Assembly: GCA_025617745.1 (NCBI GenBank)
Contig: CM046853.1
Coordinates: 60,518,611 to 60,582,610, forward strand
Length of the DNA stretch: 64,000 bases
Origin: Heliocidaris erythrogramma
Taxonomy: Eukaryota > Echinodermata > Echinoidea > Camarodonta > Echinometridae
Reading direction: 5' to 3'
The notes under the pieces are model-generated. The model did no database searches. It saw nothing but the letters and a program-made list of their open reading frames with translations, and was not told the DNA's origin. Of this stretch, positions 38,468-50,400 are shown in pieces (the stretch's first letter is position 1; each line of letters starts with the position of its first letter). A program made the translations under genes and the position numbers.

Positions 38468-41400
38468 AGAAATAATATGATAGAATTAAGTGGGTAAAAA
38501 GACAGAGAAAAAGAAATAAACCCTAAAACAATTTCAAAAGAACAAAGCAATTAAAACAACAACATAAAAAGAAATTATTACTGGAGGGCCTTTTTTCACT
38601 CTTCTCTTATCACCTCAAACTGTACATTGAACATCAAATAAATGAATCATTAAAATGATATTCTTTCACTGCTTTCTGTCTGCCAGATGTATATTATTGG
38701 TAAACATCAGTGGTTTCCCAGCACATTTCTTAGAATGAGCAGTTTGGATTACAACCTATCAGAACTTATCAGAAAACAAAACATTTGCAAGCTTGTGAAA
38801 AAAATAGCAAAGTCTATTTACTTGATAAAAGGTGAAAACCACAAGTCATTTAAGTTGAGATTACAGGCCAACAATGGAATTGGGAGCAATAGTATACATG
38901 TACATGTACCATAGTATTGAAAATATTTGCAGAACGTACATGGATATACATGTAAACCAACTTTCAGAGACATTTTATGATGGGGGGGGGGGGACTGAAG
39001 ATTTTCATGGACATGTACATGTATATGTACCGCCTTATACATGTATACTTAATTTACACAATAAAGTGTGTGTGGGTGCATGGGGCATGTTTATGAGTGT
39101 GTTTAAGACTCATTAAGAGATTGGAAAGTGATCATGCTATCATGGAGCACGCCAGGGAGGTCCACTGGCATGCCGCGGGTTCACACCTTCAGAGAATAGC
39201 ATGATCTACATGTACATGTACTGTACATTAGCACTCTCTGCGAATAGGCCACCCCCCTGAGGTGGTCTGGTTTGGGATCGCCGTGGACCACAGTGGAGCA
39301 CGCCCCAACGAGTTCTTACCTTAGAGGTGGCGCGATCTAGCATGCGCTAGATTGTGCTATCCCTTGTAATGAGAACAGGGTATAAGTTTTTAAAGATGTG
39401 TAGCAAAGTAACCACACACTCCCAATACGTACATGTATGATCATCTATGTCTGGGGAGTGGGGACAGACCTACAGTAGAATATGACTTCAGCATCCCCAA
39501 AACATAACTAGGGCTTCATTCATGAAGCATTTTTTAGCCCAGAATCACTGTTTTGATATGCATTTACATGTAGTTCAACCCTTTAGCAACTAAAACTCCC
39601 CGGACCGCCCTTCTTATTACTCACTGAACCGCCAATGTATTGTAGAGGATATTGGACGCTGAAACTTTGTGTGTGCTATCTTTACACATAAGCCATTTAG
39701 AATCCGCACTGAAGCGATGCTTTACTGTTGAAAAGATTTTGGTTACAGTAGAGAGTCTATGCCGCAAGATGGTTTACTGAGACTGAGTTCAGTGAGTAAA
39801 TGACTACAATGCGCATAATCCTCAGTGACTAAAAGGTTAAAACATAGTTAAGCCCATGGAAATTTGAAAGAGTCATAATTTCAAACATGTTCACGATTAC
39901 AGATCTTAAAGACCTCAGCCTGACCAAATTTTGAAATGTACACTTTATTCATCCACAGGGAGCTATATATTTTCTGAACAAATTGAAACCAACTTCATGA
40001 GATTCCGTTTCCTGTGGAATGAGTAACAGCGTCCCGAATGTTGAGCCCTGGTGGTCTCTGAGGAACGCTACTTTGGGGTGAAAATTTGATGACGACATAA
40101 CGTGTAGACGCACTCGGAGCTGTATACATGACATGTCGTCACACGTCTAGCGACCCCCTGCAGTTTCCTCTGTTGTTACGGGGGCGGACCAAAAAAAAAA
40201 TCTTTTTTATTTTTTATGGATAACGGAGACAAAAATTTATGAATACCCAGGGTAATTATATTCTTTGTTTACTAAGCTTTACATCAATATATGGTTGTTT
40301 TGGGTCAGGCTGAGGTCTTTAAAGAAACATGCATGCATATGACACCGGTTTTGCAAAAATCATGCTTTCAGAAATTGCATGCATCTTTGGAGACCTCAAA
40401 TTGTCTAAATGACATACTGTACATGTACATGCAGGTTAGTCTGTAAGCACAAACACAACATCAATCATAAGATACATTTGACTTTTGGTTTTTAGTTTGA
40501 ATTTGAATTTGTGCGATATTTACAACAAAGTTTATTTCAGCTGTTGCTTGGGTCACACAAAGCACACACACCTTTACACTGCAAAGTGCAGACCTGTGTA
40601 ATTTGATACATTGTTATTCCCATAGTTGCCATGGTCATGACCATTAGGGATCCAACAACACCAGCTTCATGAAATTCAACACATCTTGGAACACCTTGTA
40701 CAGGAATCATGCCCACTCATATTACTGTGTGGTTAATCCTGATTGATTGCCACAGCCAAAGTTCATCAAACTTTGGACTATCCCTCAAGGAAATACTGTC
40801 TTTACACTTCCCTGGTCTGACCAAGGAGTTACATGTTATCACAGAACTCCTTGGTCTGACCAGGTAAATCTTATTAAAAGAAGACACCACTGACAAATTT
40901 TAGCACTTTTACAATTTTTAATGTTATAAAACTAGTCAGATTGACCAAAAAACTCATCGCTCAGGTCGATAAAATCATAGATCTCGAATTTAAAAAAATA
41001 AATATTACAATATCTACTAGTACGAGCCGCAAAAATCTGTTACGTCACTGCAGTACTACTGCAAAAACCACGGCAAATCACGGTAATTCCGATTTGGAGC
41101 AATACACAGATCGCTTTCACAGCGCCTAAAAAATGCTATTTGTGAGACAATTATGTATGACAAAAAGAAAATGTTATTAATTTTTCATTTTTTTGTATTT
41201 TTGAATATTATCTGCTGAAAAAATAAAGTGCTTTAGCAAATTTTTTTCACAATTTATCGAATTAATAAAATTAAAATTGGCACTACTGCTTGTCATCGTT
41301 CGTACGTGCTTCCCATTAACGTGTGTACTTTAAGGCACGCGCGGAAAGCTAATGCAGCAAGCTGCATTGTTTACGTTCTTACGTTCGCGATATAGATAGC

Positions 41401-44400
41401 AAGTACGACATTAACATAAATTCCTGGTTAATCTTCAAGTAAAATCTGATCACATTCTTCAATAAGCTTGTAATCTAAGCTAAGGAGATGAATGAGGGAT
41501 TTTCTGGGAGAAGAAAGATTGCTTGCTTGTAAAGATTTTGTGGGAGAATATGGTTGGTACAGCGTCGGGCTTTAGCAGCTTCCTGGGTTTGTATCCCAGG
41601 CACACGGCTTGTAGGTTGGTCTCGAACGCCAAAACGTCAAAATGGTCTTCACAGACCACTCGAAAACGGGAATAAATATACGTTTTGACGTTGAATTTGG
41701 TTATTCCAATGTTCCTTATCCATACAGCACACCTTTCTCTATCCTTCTTCGGATCAGGGATGGCAAAAAAGGATTTTACCGGACAATTTCACGACGATTC
41801 GAACAGTAAATTGCTTGGCACAACGGCATTTTTGCAACTCCAAAATATGTATGCATGCTATATGCGCTATCGTCTGCTTTTACGGATGCGTAACGCACAC
41901 GCATTGTGCATGTGGTGGAAACATAAAGTGCTGCAATGACGTGACAGCTTTGGCCGACACGAGCCAATTTGCGTATCGACAGTGGCAAAAACATACTTTT
42001 ATATCAAAATATACGCACTTGTAGGCTGTTCAAAAATTACAATTTCGATACTGACTAGTTCCTAGGGACATGCAGCACAACATATTTTTTCAAAATTTGC
42101 CAGTGGTGTCTTCTTTTAACATTTCCCTGCTCTGACACATTTCTGGACACCTACATGTACATGTACACACAATTTCACACACTGTAGGCTACATATGATG
42201 CACCATGCGGTACCCCGGGGTAGCGTTGTGTAGCGCCATCTCACGTCCACTCGAGTACAACCCCAGAGTGTACATAGTCACAATGCATGTTAACAGTGCA
42301 GTGTTATTATGCATGGTGTGCATGCACTGTACTGCTGCTCGCGCGCTAGCTGCATGCTAGCAGCCCTCACAAGCGCAGTGGCTATAGCGTTAGCTCCCGC
42401 GGCTTTAGAACTTGATTTTATTTCACTTCTTCCTAAAACATCACTTCATCGTTACTGTATTTTAGCTGTCAAACTTTCAAACTTAGACAATGGTGGAAGG
42501 TAATGGTGGATACGGAAATTTACTGTAAGGGAAAGGACGTAAAAGACGGAAGATTCCAAGGACCGAGAAAGTTGAAAGAGCACGATATCGTGCAATACAG
42601 AAGTTGGGAGACGAGCAGGCCGCTGATCTGTGTACATGGTAGCGGTTTTTAGGAAGGCGAGTAACGGGGGAGACAAGGAGCAGGCTGATGGTGTTATTAT
42701 GACACTGCTGGCCCAATCCCTCTCTCAAATCGAAGAAATAGAAATCAATAATAGAATAATTACTCACAACAACAATGAATTTGAGAAAAATACATGACTT
42801 ATAGGATGTTTTACAAGAACATGGGACACAATTGAATCTGCCCCCCCCCCCTTGCATAAAAATTACCATTTATGGTAACTTTGTAACCATGGTAGTTACC
42901 ATTGATACATGTAGCAGAGAGGGGTACCTGGTGATAACATCTGGGTCAAGTCTCAAAGCCAGTGTTCAAAGTCCATAAAATAATGACAGTTTTAAGGTGA
43001 GACAGCTGATTATTGTGGTTGATTAAAACAATTACTCCAGGGAAAAGTCCACAATTAAAGATACCCAATCAACATATTTTGACCATTCAATCGCGCGACA
43101 CAAAGGTTTTTATCGTGGTGTACCTAATGCACGAGGCGTAGCCGAGTGTGTTAGACACCACGATAAAAACCTGCGTGTTGCCGGATCACACTAATGCACG
43201 ACCTCACAACCGTTAACAGTTTTATAAAACGGGTCTACAATCTTAGTGCTTTCACTTACCTCAAACTGTCATGGCATGTCCCATGCGTGAATCCTGCTCA
43301 GCAAAACATGATGTAGCCCTAGGCCTAGTACTACTAGTAGTAGACTAGTGTTGCAAACGTACAATATTTATTTACAACTTTAGGCCTAGCCTAGTCTAGA
43401 CCGTTGCGAACGTATTATAGGCCTGCACATGTTTATTTACAACGTGTAGGCCTCGTCTTAGACCTAGTATTTGTTAGTAATGTGTATTTTTTATTGGAAG
43501 TGGTATTGAATCTGGTTCACCGATGTATTTTCACTTCCTTGAGCTTGGCTGAGCATGTTCGAATTTGAGCTTATATTGAAGCCTGAAGATGAAGACAAGG
43601 TACCACCAATGACTAGTACAAGTAGTAGGAACAGGACTAGTACTAGCACTAGTAGGAATAGGACTCGGAGTAGGAATCACTTGGCACAGTTTTTCTTTGT
43701 GTTGTCCGTTCCTTCCGCTTTTCTGATATATGCCTGCTTACCGTAATTTACTCACCGTACCTAGCCTGATGGTTTACATGTAGCGAAACGTTCAAGGCAA
43801 GCTTTGAAAATCCAAATTTCACTGCTCTTTTCGTACTGTTGGAATCCTTCCCATTAAGTAGATCGTCGAGTTCTTCCTCCGTGAGAGGTGCAAAACTGAG
43901 ATTCGAAGATACAGCCATTTTTTACACGCTTCTATCGTCAAAAATTAAACTTAAACTTTCATTTTCGGTACTGAATTGCAACGATCCGACCGCGGTAGCG
44001 CTACAGCTGTAATTTTGTTGATTTGTTGACATTAGCGTGACGATCGATATCGCGATATCGATAGCGTATACGGTATAGCGTGTAAAAACATATAGCAAAA
44101 TCGAATCGTATCGTCTGCGCTACATAAATGTTTACATGTTTATGTTTACATGTTTACATGTTTACATGTGCAACAGTTCCCTTTTGCTGTATGTTATCAC
44201 TTTATTTTTGCACAGTCACGTGGTGTTATCTGACCAATCAGGATGGCTACATTCTTGAACCCGTTTTATAACATGGGTTGTCTTTTGTCTGCTTCATAAT
44301 TTATCATGTTAATAAAAAATATAAAATCATAATATCATATCAGCTGTCTGATTTTCCTAAAAATATTTTTTACCCGTTTTCCCTAAACACTAACTTTTCC

Positions 44401-47400
44401 TGTAGGGGGTCAAGGATTATAGTTTTAGGGTCTGTATACATTGAGCCCTATGTTATTTTTTTTTTAATTTTAGGGATCTGGACCTAGATTTTGGGGCCCA
44501 TGTACCATATATCCTACAGTGTAGGCACCTGTTAGTATGGACCCCTGAACCAAATATTCCTACTGTCACTGAAAGCGAAATAAGCCTATTACATTATTAT
44601 CAGACTAGAGTTGCCTATTAGCATACTGCCCCCTCCCCCTCTACTGAAGATGAGTTTTACCCTCTAATCTCATTATTCATTTTGTCTGTATGACAGGCCA
44701 GGAAAATAACCATCTCTCAATTTCACCCTCTCCCAGCTGCAACAAGCAAGGACTCTGTGACATTTCTCACAGAGTGAACTTTATACGACCTGCAAAAACC
44801 AATGAGTCACCCATAAACATATATCCAGAAAAAAGTTGGGTTGGGGAATTAGTACACAATGGCCATTGTTTTATCCATTTCATGTTTGATTGCCTGAGGT
44901 CCAGGTGTGCAAGTTCTTAATTTTTTTCTGAACTGAAATGGGAGACTCCGAAATTATATACCGGGTAATGTATCATACATGTAGGCTCACAGCATGCATC
45001 CATGCATGTCGACATTTACATGTATGTTGATCTTCATATCTCTCTAGGAAGCAACTTTTTGTGTCTAGTGAATTTCCACATACATGTAATGGAAACCTCT
45101 GTGAAAATAGTAATATAAAAAAAATATATCGGTAGGGCAGCTTATGCATTGAGACCAAAAAAGTACAAGTGCAAAATTGCAGGCCATCAAGGAACTAACT
45201 TCATGGCTTTCAAGGCCTAGGTCGATATGTACATGTAATAAAGAAAAATATAACAATCAAATACATGTATCCCTGTCATTGAAAAAAAAAAAAAAATCAA
45301 AAGTTTGATACAGAAGCCACATGAAGTTCTTGAGTCCTCTTTGTCACTCCTTGATGCTTGTAATGAGGATAAATATCACCCACTGTTGGAGACCAGGTAC
45401 AGTAACTTGTACATAGGCCTTTATATGCAAAGAACTGCAATTTGTATCACTATATTCACAACTAAAACAGTATTGTCATAAATAATGTGGATGCTTTCTG
45501 TTTAGACATTAGAGATGTTTATAAGCAATCTTTTGAACTTTTCCTTGTACGCGTTTAACTTTATAGGCTAATGTAGTTCAAATTCAAATTCAAATTCATA
45601 TTTATTTCATTGTTACAGAAAATATTAAAAATATACATTGTACATGTAGTTCTATGCTTGAATGGCTACTTTGCAACTTGCAGGCCTACACGGATTCAAT
45701 ATGTGCATTATACTTCACTGTTTTCAGAGTCAGCCTACTGTTTGTACATGTATGCATCATACCATACACAGACATCACCTCTATACCTTTGACCAAATTT
45801 CCAGTTTACAAACACGATAATCTACAATGTCCATACATCCTTGGACATCAATATGACTTTATGAAACTTGACCTAAGTACTTACCATGTACATGTACATA
45901 CATTATTACGCACAATATATTTGATTAATTGATTTGTTTCTTTATGACACAAATATGGGCAATAACTACATGTAATTATCACTAATCTATGGACATTAAT
46001 TACATACCAGAATGTCAGGTCCAGAGGAAACATTAACAGATAGGAGGTGACACCTTATTGTAGCAAATAAGCAGTGAAAAGCTCAAGAGGAGCTCTGGGA
46101 GGAAAAAATCACATCATGAATTTGAGCACCATGAACACCCAGCATACATGTACATGTAGGCGGATACTGGGGCTATACAAGAAGCCATCATATTAATCAT
46201 CATGATGTACATGTAGCTCTACATGTACAGTGTTTTAGAACTGCATGTACGTAATAGGCCGGTACATGAATGATACAGATAAGATAAATTGGACAGCTGT
46301 CAACACTTCAATTTATACAAATCTTTAACTTGTTATTCTGACTCTCTGAGTCATTCATGTCCCTGGAACTCCAGGGCTAAAACCTGAAAAAAAAAGATAT
46401 TTTAGAATCAGTCAGATGACATACTGCGCAAACCATGAACACGCATAAAAATAAAACTGCATATCTACATGTAGCTGCACGCACATGCCAGAATTACTGA
46501 AGTAAAGTGCAACCTTTGTGTTCAATTCCCGCTTTATCCAGGAAATCTAATAATGCCAAACGTGGGAGATGTTTGTAGTAAATTCCTCCCAGTTTCAACC
46601 TTTTTCACACTTGAAATGTACTTTTTGCAGGGGCGGATCTACATGTAGCTTTTCTCCAAGGGGGTGGTTTGACCCAACTTTTGGAAAAGGTAGACCCGTA
46701 TTTTGTTGGTCTCGCCAGCTTCTCGAAAAGTCGCTCAGAGTGGGGGGGGGTGGACAAAAAGTTTTTTTCGCCACACCTGGAACATTCGCTCAGTGGGGGG
46801 GGGGGGGGGATGGGGTTCCAGTTTCCCTCCATAATTCCCTGACAAACAAAAAATAAAAAAGGTCTTCATTCTAAAAGGTGGGCACAATCAAGAAAATTGG
46901 GGGTCGTCTATGGTCAAAATGCATACTTTTCTTCCAAAAGCGGGGCACGGGCCGGAAGTGCCCCCCTGGATCCGCCAATGGACCCAACGATGATGTCCGC
47001 GAGCCGCACAGCGGCGACCCGATTTTTTTTTGCTATTTTGAACCCCGTAAGTGATGTTTTCCTGGCATCTACTAACGCAATGGAGACCATAAAAAGCAGT
47101 CCTGTGCTATAGGAACGTACTGTATGGGTCTGGACATATTATGATGCCGTTTTTCTATGGACATTAAATTTTTACTTGGCAGTCCAAGGGGGGGGGGGGG
47201 GGGGGTTTAAACCCCCCCCCCGTAGATCCGCCACTGTTTTGGTATAGTGGGGGAGAGCGGGGAGGGGGACAGGGGGAGTAAACTCCTACATAATTGGATC
47301 TGCAGTTCATTCCTAGAATTTTTTGAAAGACATGACAAAGTTCTTGTGTAAGATTCTGTAATGAAATTTCTCTGACATACCGTACATGTACATGTATCCT

Positions 47401-50400
47401 CTCTACAACAAACTTTGTGTGCTTACAATGTACGATGTATGTTTGTGGACCGGCTATTAATTTATACTTAACACACACACAAAAAAAAATAATCAGAAAC
47501 CCTAGTTTGATCAATATCACTCTTTTTACTATATTCTATCATTCTGTTTGTTATTATTTGTAAGCCTATTTATTTACCTGTGCAATGATGCCTTTTTGCT
47601 TATCCTAGTTTGCTGGACAACTAAATTCTGCATCTCCATAATATTTATTACACCAATTGAGATGACTGTGCAATGTAGGAAAGTATACATGTACATGTAT
47701 AATATCTCAGTCATCATATTACACAATTTGCATACATGTAAACCTCATCAACATACATGTAGAGAACATGTACATGTACATGTATGTACTGCTCTACTTT
47801 AATAGTATGCTGTAAAAGGGGAAATTTTCGCACCATTAACTTTTCACGTTTGGCTGAATAAAGGGAATTTAACATGTTTTTAATGTCGCTGATGCGCAAG
47901 ACTTATGGGCAAAAGAATATTATATAAACAAAAATAGTCGCATGTTTTTATTTTCGCGTACATTTCATGCGCAAAATGCGCAAAAATTTCCACGCCACAA
48001 AATATTCCACGTTTAATGTCCCAATATACATATACAATGTAGACCAACATGCTTATACATGTAGGAGGGATAGCTGTGAAGAAAATAGAAATACCTGAAC
48101 TTAAAAAAAAAACTACTTAAGAAATAAAGTAAATAAATAACTAGCACATCAATGATGTGGCGCTCATCCGGCATCCAGCAAAGAAATTTAAGCAATTTGT
48201 ACTTGGAACAAAATACACATAATGGACTTCTTTCAACAATTTTCTTACATCAGTAACAGCATTTCACCTTGAAAACTAGGGCCAAAAGGGTGAACTACTT
48301 CTCTATTGCAGCCTGTAGAACTCAGGAGTCCACACACACTGATGGGTGCTATGCCAAAACTAATACAATAAAGAGTGCATAAGCCATTTTTGTGATCTTT
48401 TTAATAAATTTCGCATAAATTATAAATAATTTTCTAGACAAAATTTCAAAATTCCGTGTAGAAGTTCAATGAACCTCATGAAAGTCTTTCAGAGGGAAAA
48501 AAAAAAATCGAAATCGCTCAATAAATGAGGAAGAAGAAGCAATTTTTGTGATTTTTGAATATCGCATAAATTAGCGTAATTAATTTTGTAGACAAAATTT
48601 CAAAATTCCGTGTAGAAGTTCAATGAACCTCATGAAAATCTTTCCGATGGAACAAAAAAAATTGAAATCGGTCAATAAATGAAGCAATTTTTGTGATTTT
48701 TGAATAAATATTGCATAAATTAGCATAATTAATTTTGTAGACAAAATTTCAAAATTCCATGTAGAAGTTCAATGAACCTCATGAAAGTCTTTCAGATGGA
48801 ACAAAAAAAAATTGAAATCGGTCAATAAATAAGGAGAAGCAATTTTTGTGATTTTTGAGAAATGCGCATAAATTAGCATATTTAGTGAGTTTCAAAATTC
48901 TGTGTAGAAGTTTCAAATCCCCCACCTAGTGCTATCATATAAAGCAAACGGAATTAAAATTGGGTAAGAAATGGCGAAGAAGAAGCATTTTGAAATTGTG
49001 GACGGACGGACGGACGCCTCGCCACGGCATAAGCTCATCTGGCCCATTCGGGCCGGATGAGCTAAAAACTAATGAGAGTACACTATTATAGGCCTTCACA
49101 TAAAACCTGTGTCATGGGGCTACATGTATGTATGTACATTCTCATAAAGGCCTACATTGAAACTGCTCATCTTTGAAAACACACAAACCTCCCTTGAAAA
49201 ATTGAACAAAAATAAGTAAATTTTTTTTTTTAATAAATGAAAAATAACTTGTTTATTTCTGAAATGCACTTTTAAATGTACCTGTACCATACATGTAAGT
49301 TATTGTTAAGGAAATAAATAGGATCATATATGCTATTGTCGGGCCTACATGTATATGTATAATTTCTTTAGACACTTGACAATTAGCACTTCAAGCCTTA
49401 AAATGGCAGAATCCCTGACATGAAGGACCCATGCTGACCAGTCAACAAGTTCACCTTGACCATATCCAAGTCTGCTTCATGTTTGTTTACTTATCAGACA
49501 GTCCTTCCAACAGTGACCAAACAAATACACACTGCAAACACTATTATACAAAGCACTTCCAACAAAAGAGAACAGTTGGTTTCCATAGTATTACTAGGCT
49601 TAGGACATTATGCAATCCACATTATGCAATCCCCCACTGCTATTGAAAGAGAGGGGATTAGTCACCTTTCACTTAGTGATTGTTGGACTTCCCAGAATTT
49701 TGGTGAGCCATTGGTCAAGAAAGGTGAAAATGACCTTCAAGGTGTCATGATCATGTGCTCATGCCATGTTCATTTGTACACAATGATCATCTACATGTAA
49801 ATCATGGAGCTACAAACACCTTCAACAAGTGTCACTTTAGTGGGTACACGATCACATTTGGACATGAGCATGGGTGTAGATAGAGCCAACTTCAAATTAG
49901 AAAATCATGTAGATCTATAGTGAAACTAGCCTCCGCCATCACCAGATTGGAAATGTATGGCATACATGTACACTCTAAAAAGGATTGGTCCAACAAAATT
50001 ACAAATCTTTTCACTTAAAAAGCACAGGAGACAGGAGAAAATTTATTTCATTTCATTTTCATCCCGACCATTGATTGACTTACATGTACATGTACAATCA
50101 TCAAATACACCAAGGAAATAGATATATTTTATAGCAAATAGACCACTGTCCCCTTGAAATTTCTAAAATAGGTAGGCCTAGACTCCATATATCACGAACC
50201 ATTTTTTATGTATATAATGGCCTCTATGACCTTTGAACTTTGACCTTGAGACCCTAAAATCTAATCAGTTCATCATTCCTCACAATGCATACATGGGCCA
50301 AGTTAGAGGTTGATCTGTCAAACAGTTCTGAAGTTATTGCGAGAACGAACCATTTTTATGTACATAATGACCTCTATGACCTTTGACCTTTGACCTTGAG

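Noticed and set aside
31995-42115. Two direct ~1.2-kb repeats 7.6 kb apart as the LTRs of one retroelement
   Set aside because: Each copy has its own inverted ends and TTAA flanks, there is no gag, protease or integrase between them, and the intervening sequence is a minus-strand LINE plus unrelated DNA.
42483-42869. 128-codon minus-strand frame
   Set aside because: It runs through a C/G homopolymer and shows no domain; the opposite strand has a slightly code-like but interrupted frame.
47560-47810. CRISPR-like spaced repeats of ACATGTA
   Set aside because: Spacing is irregular, repeats are 6-12 bp simple sequence, and the genome is eukaryotic.
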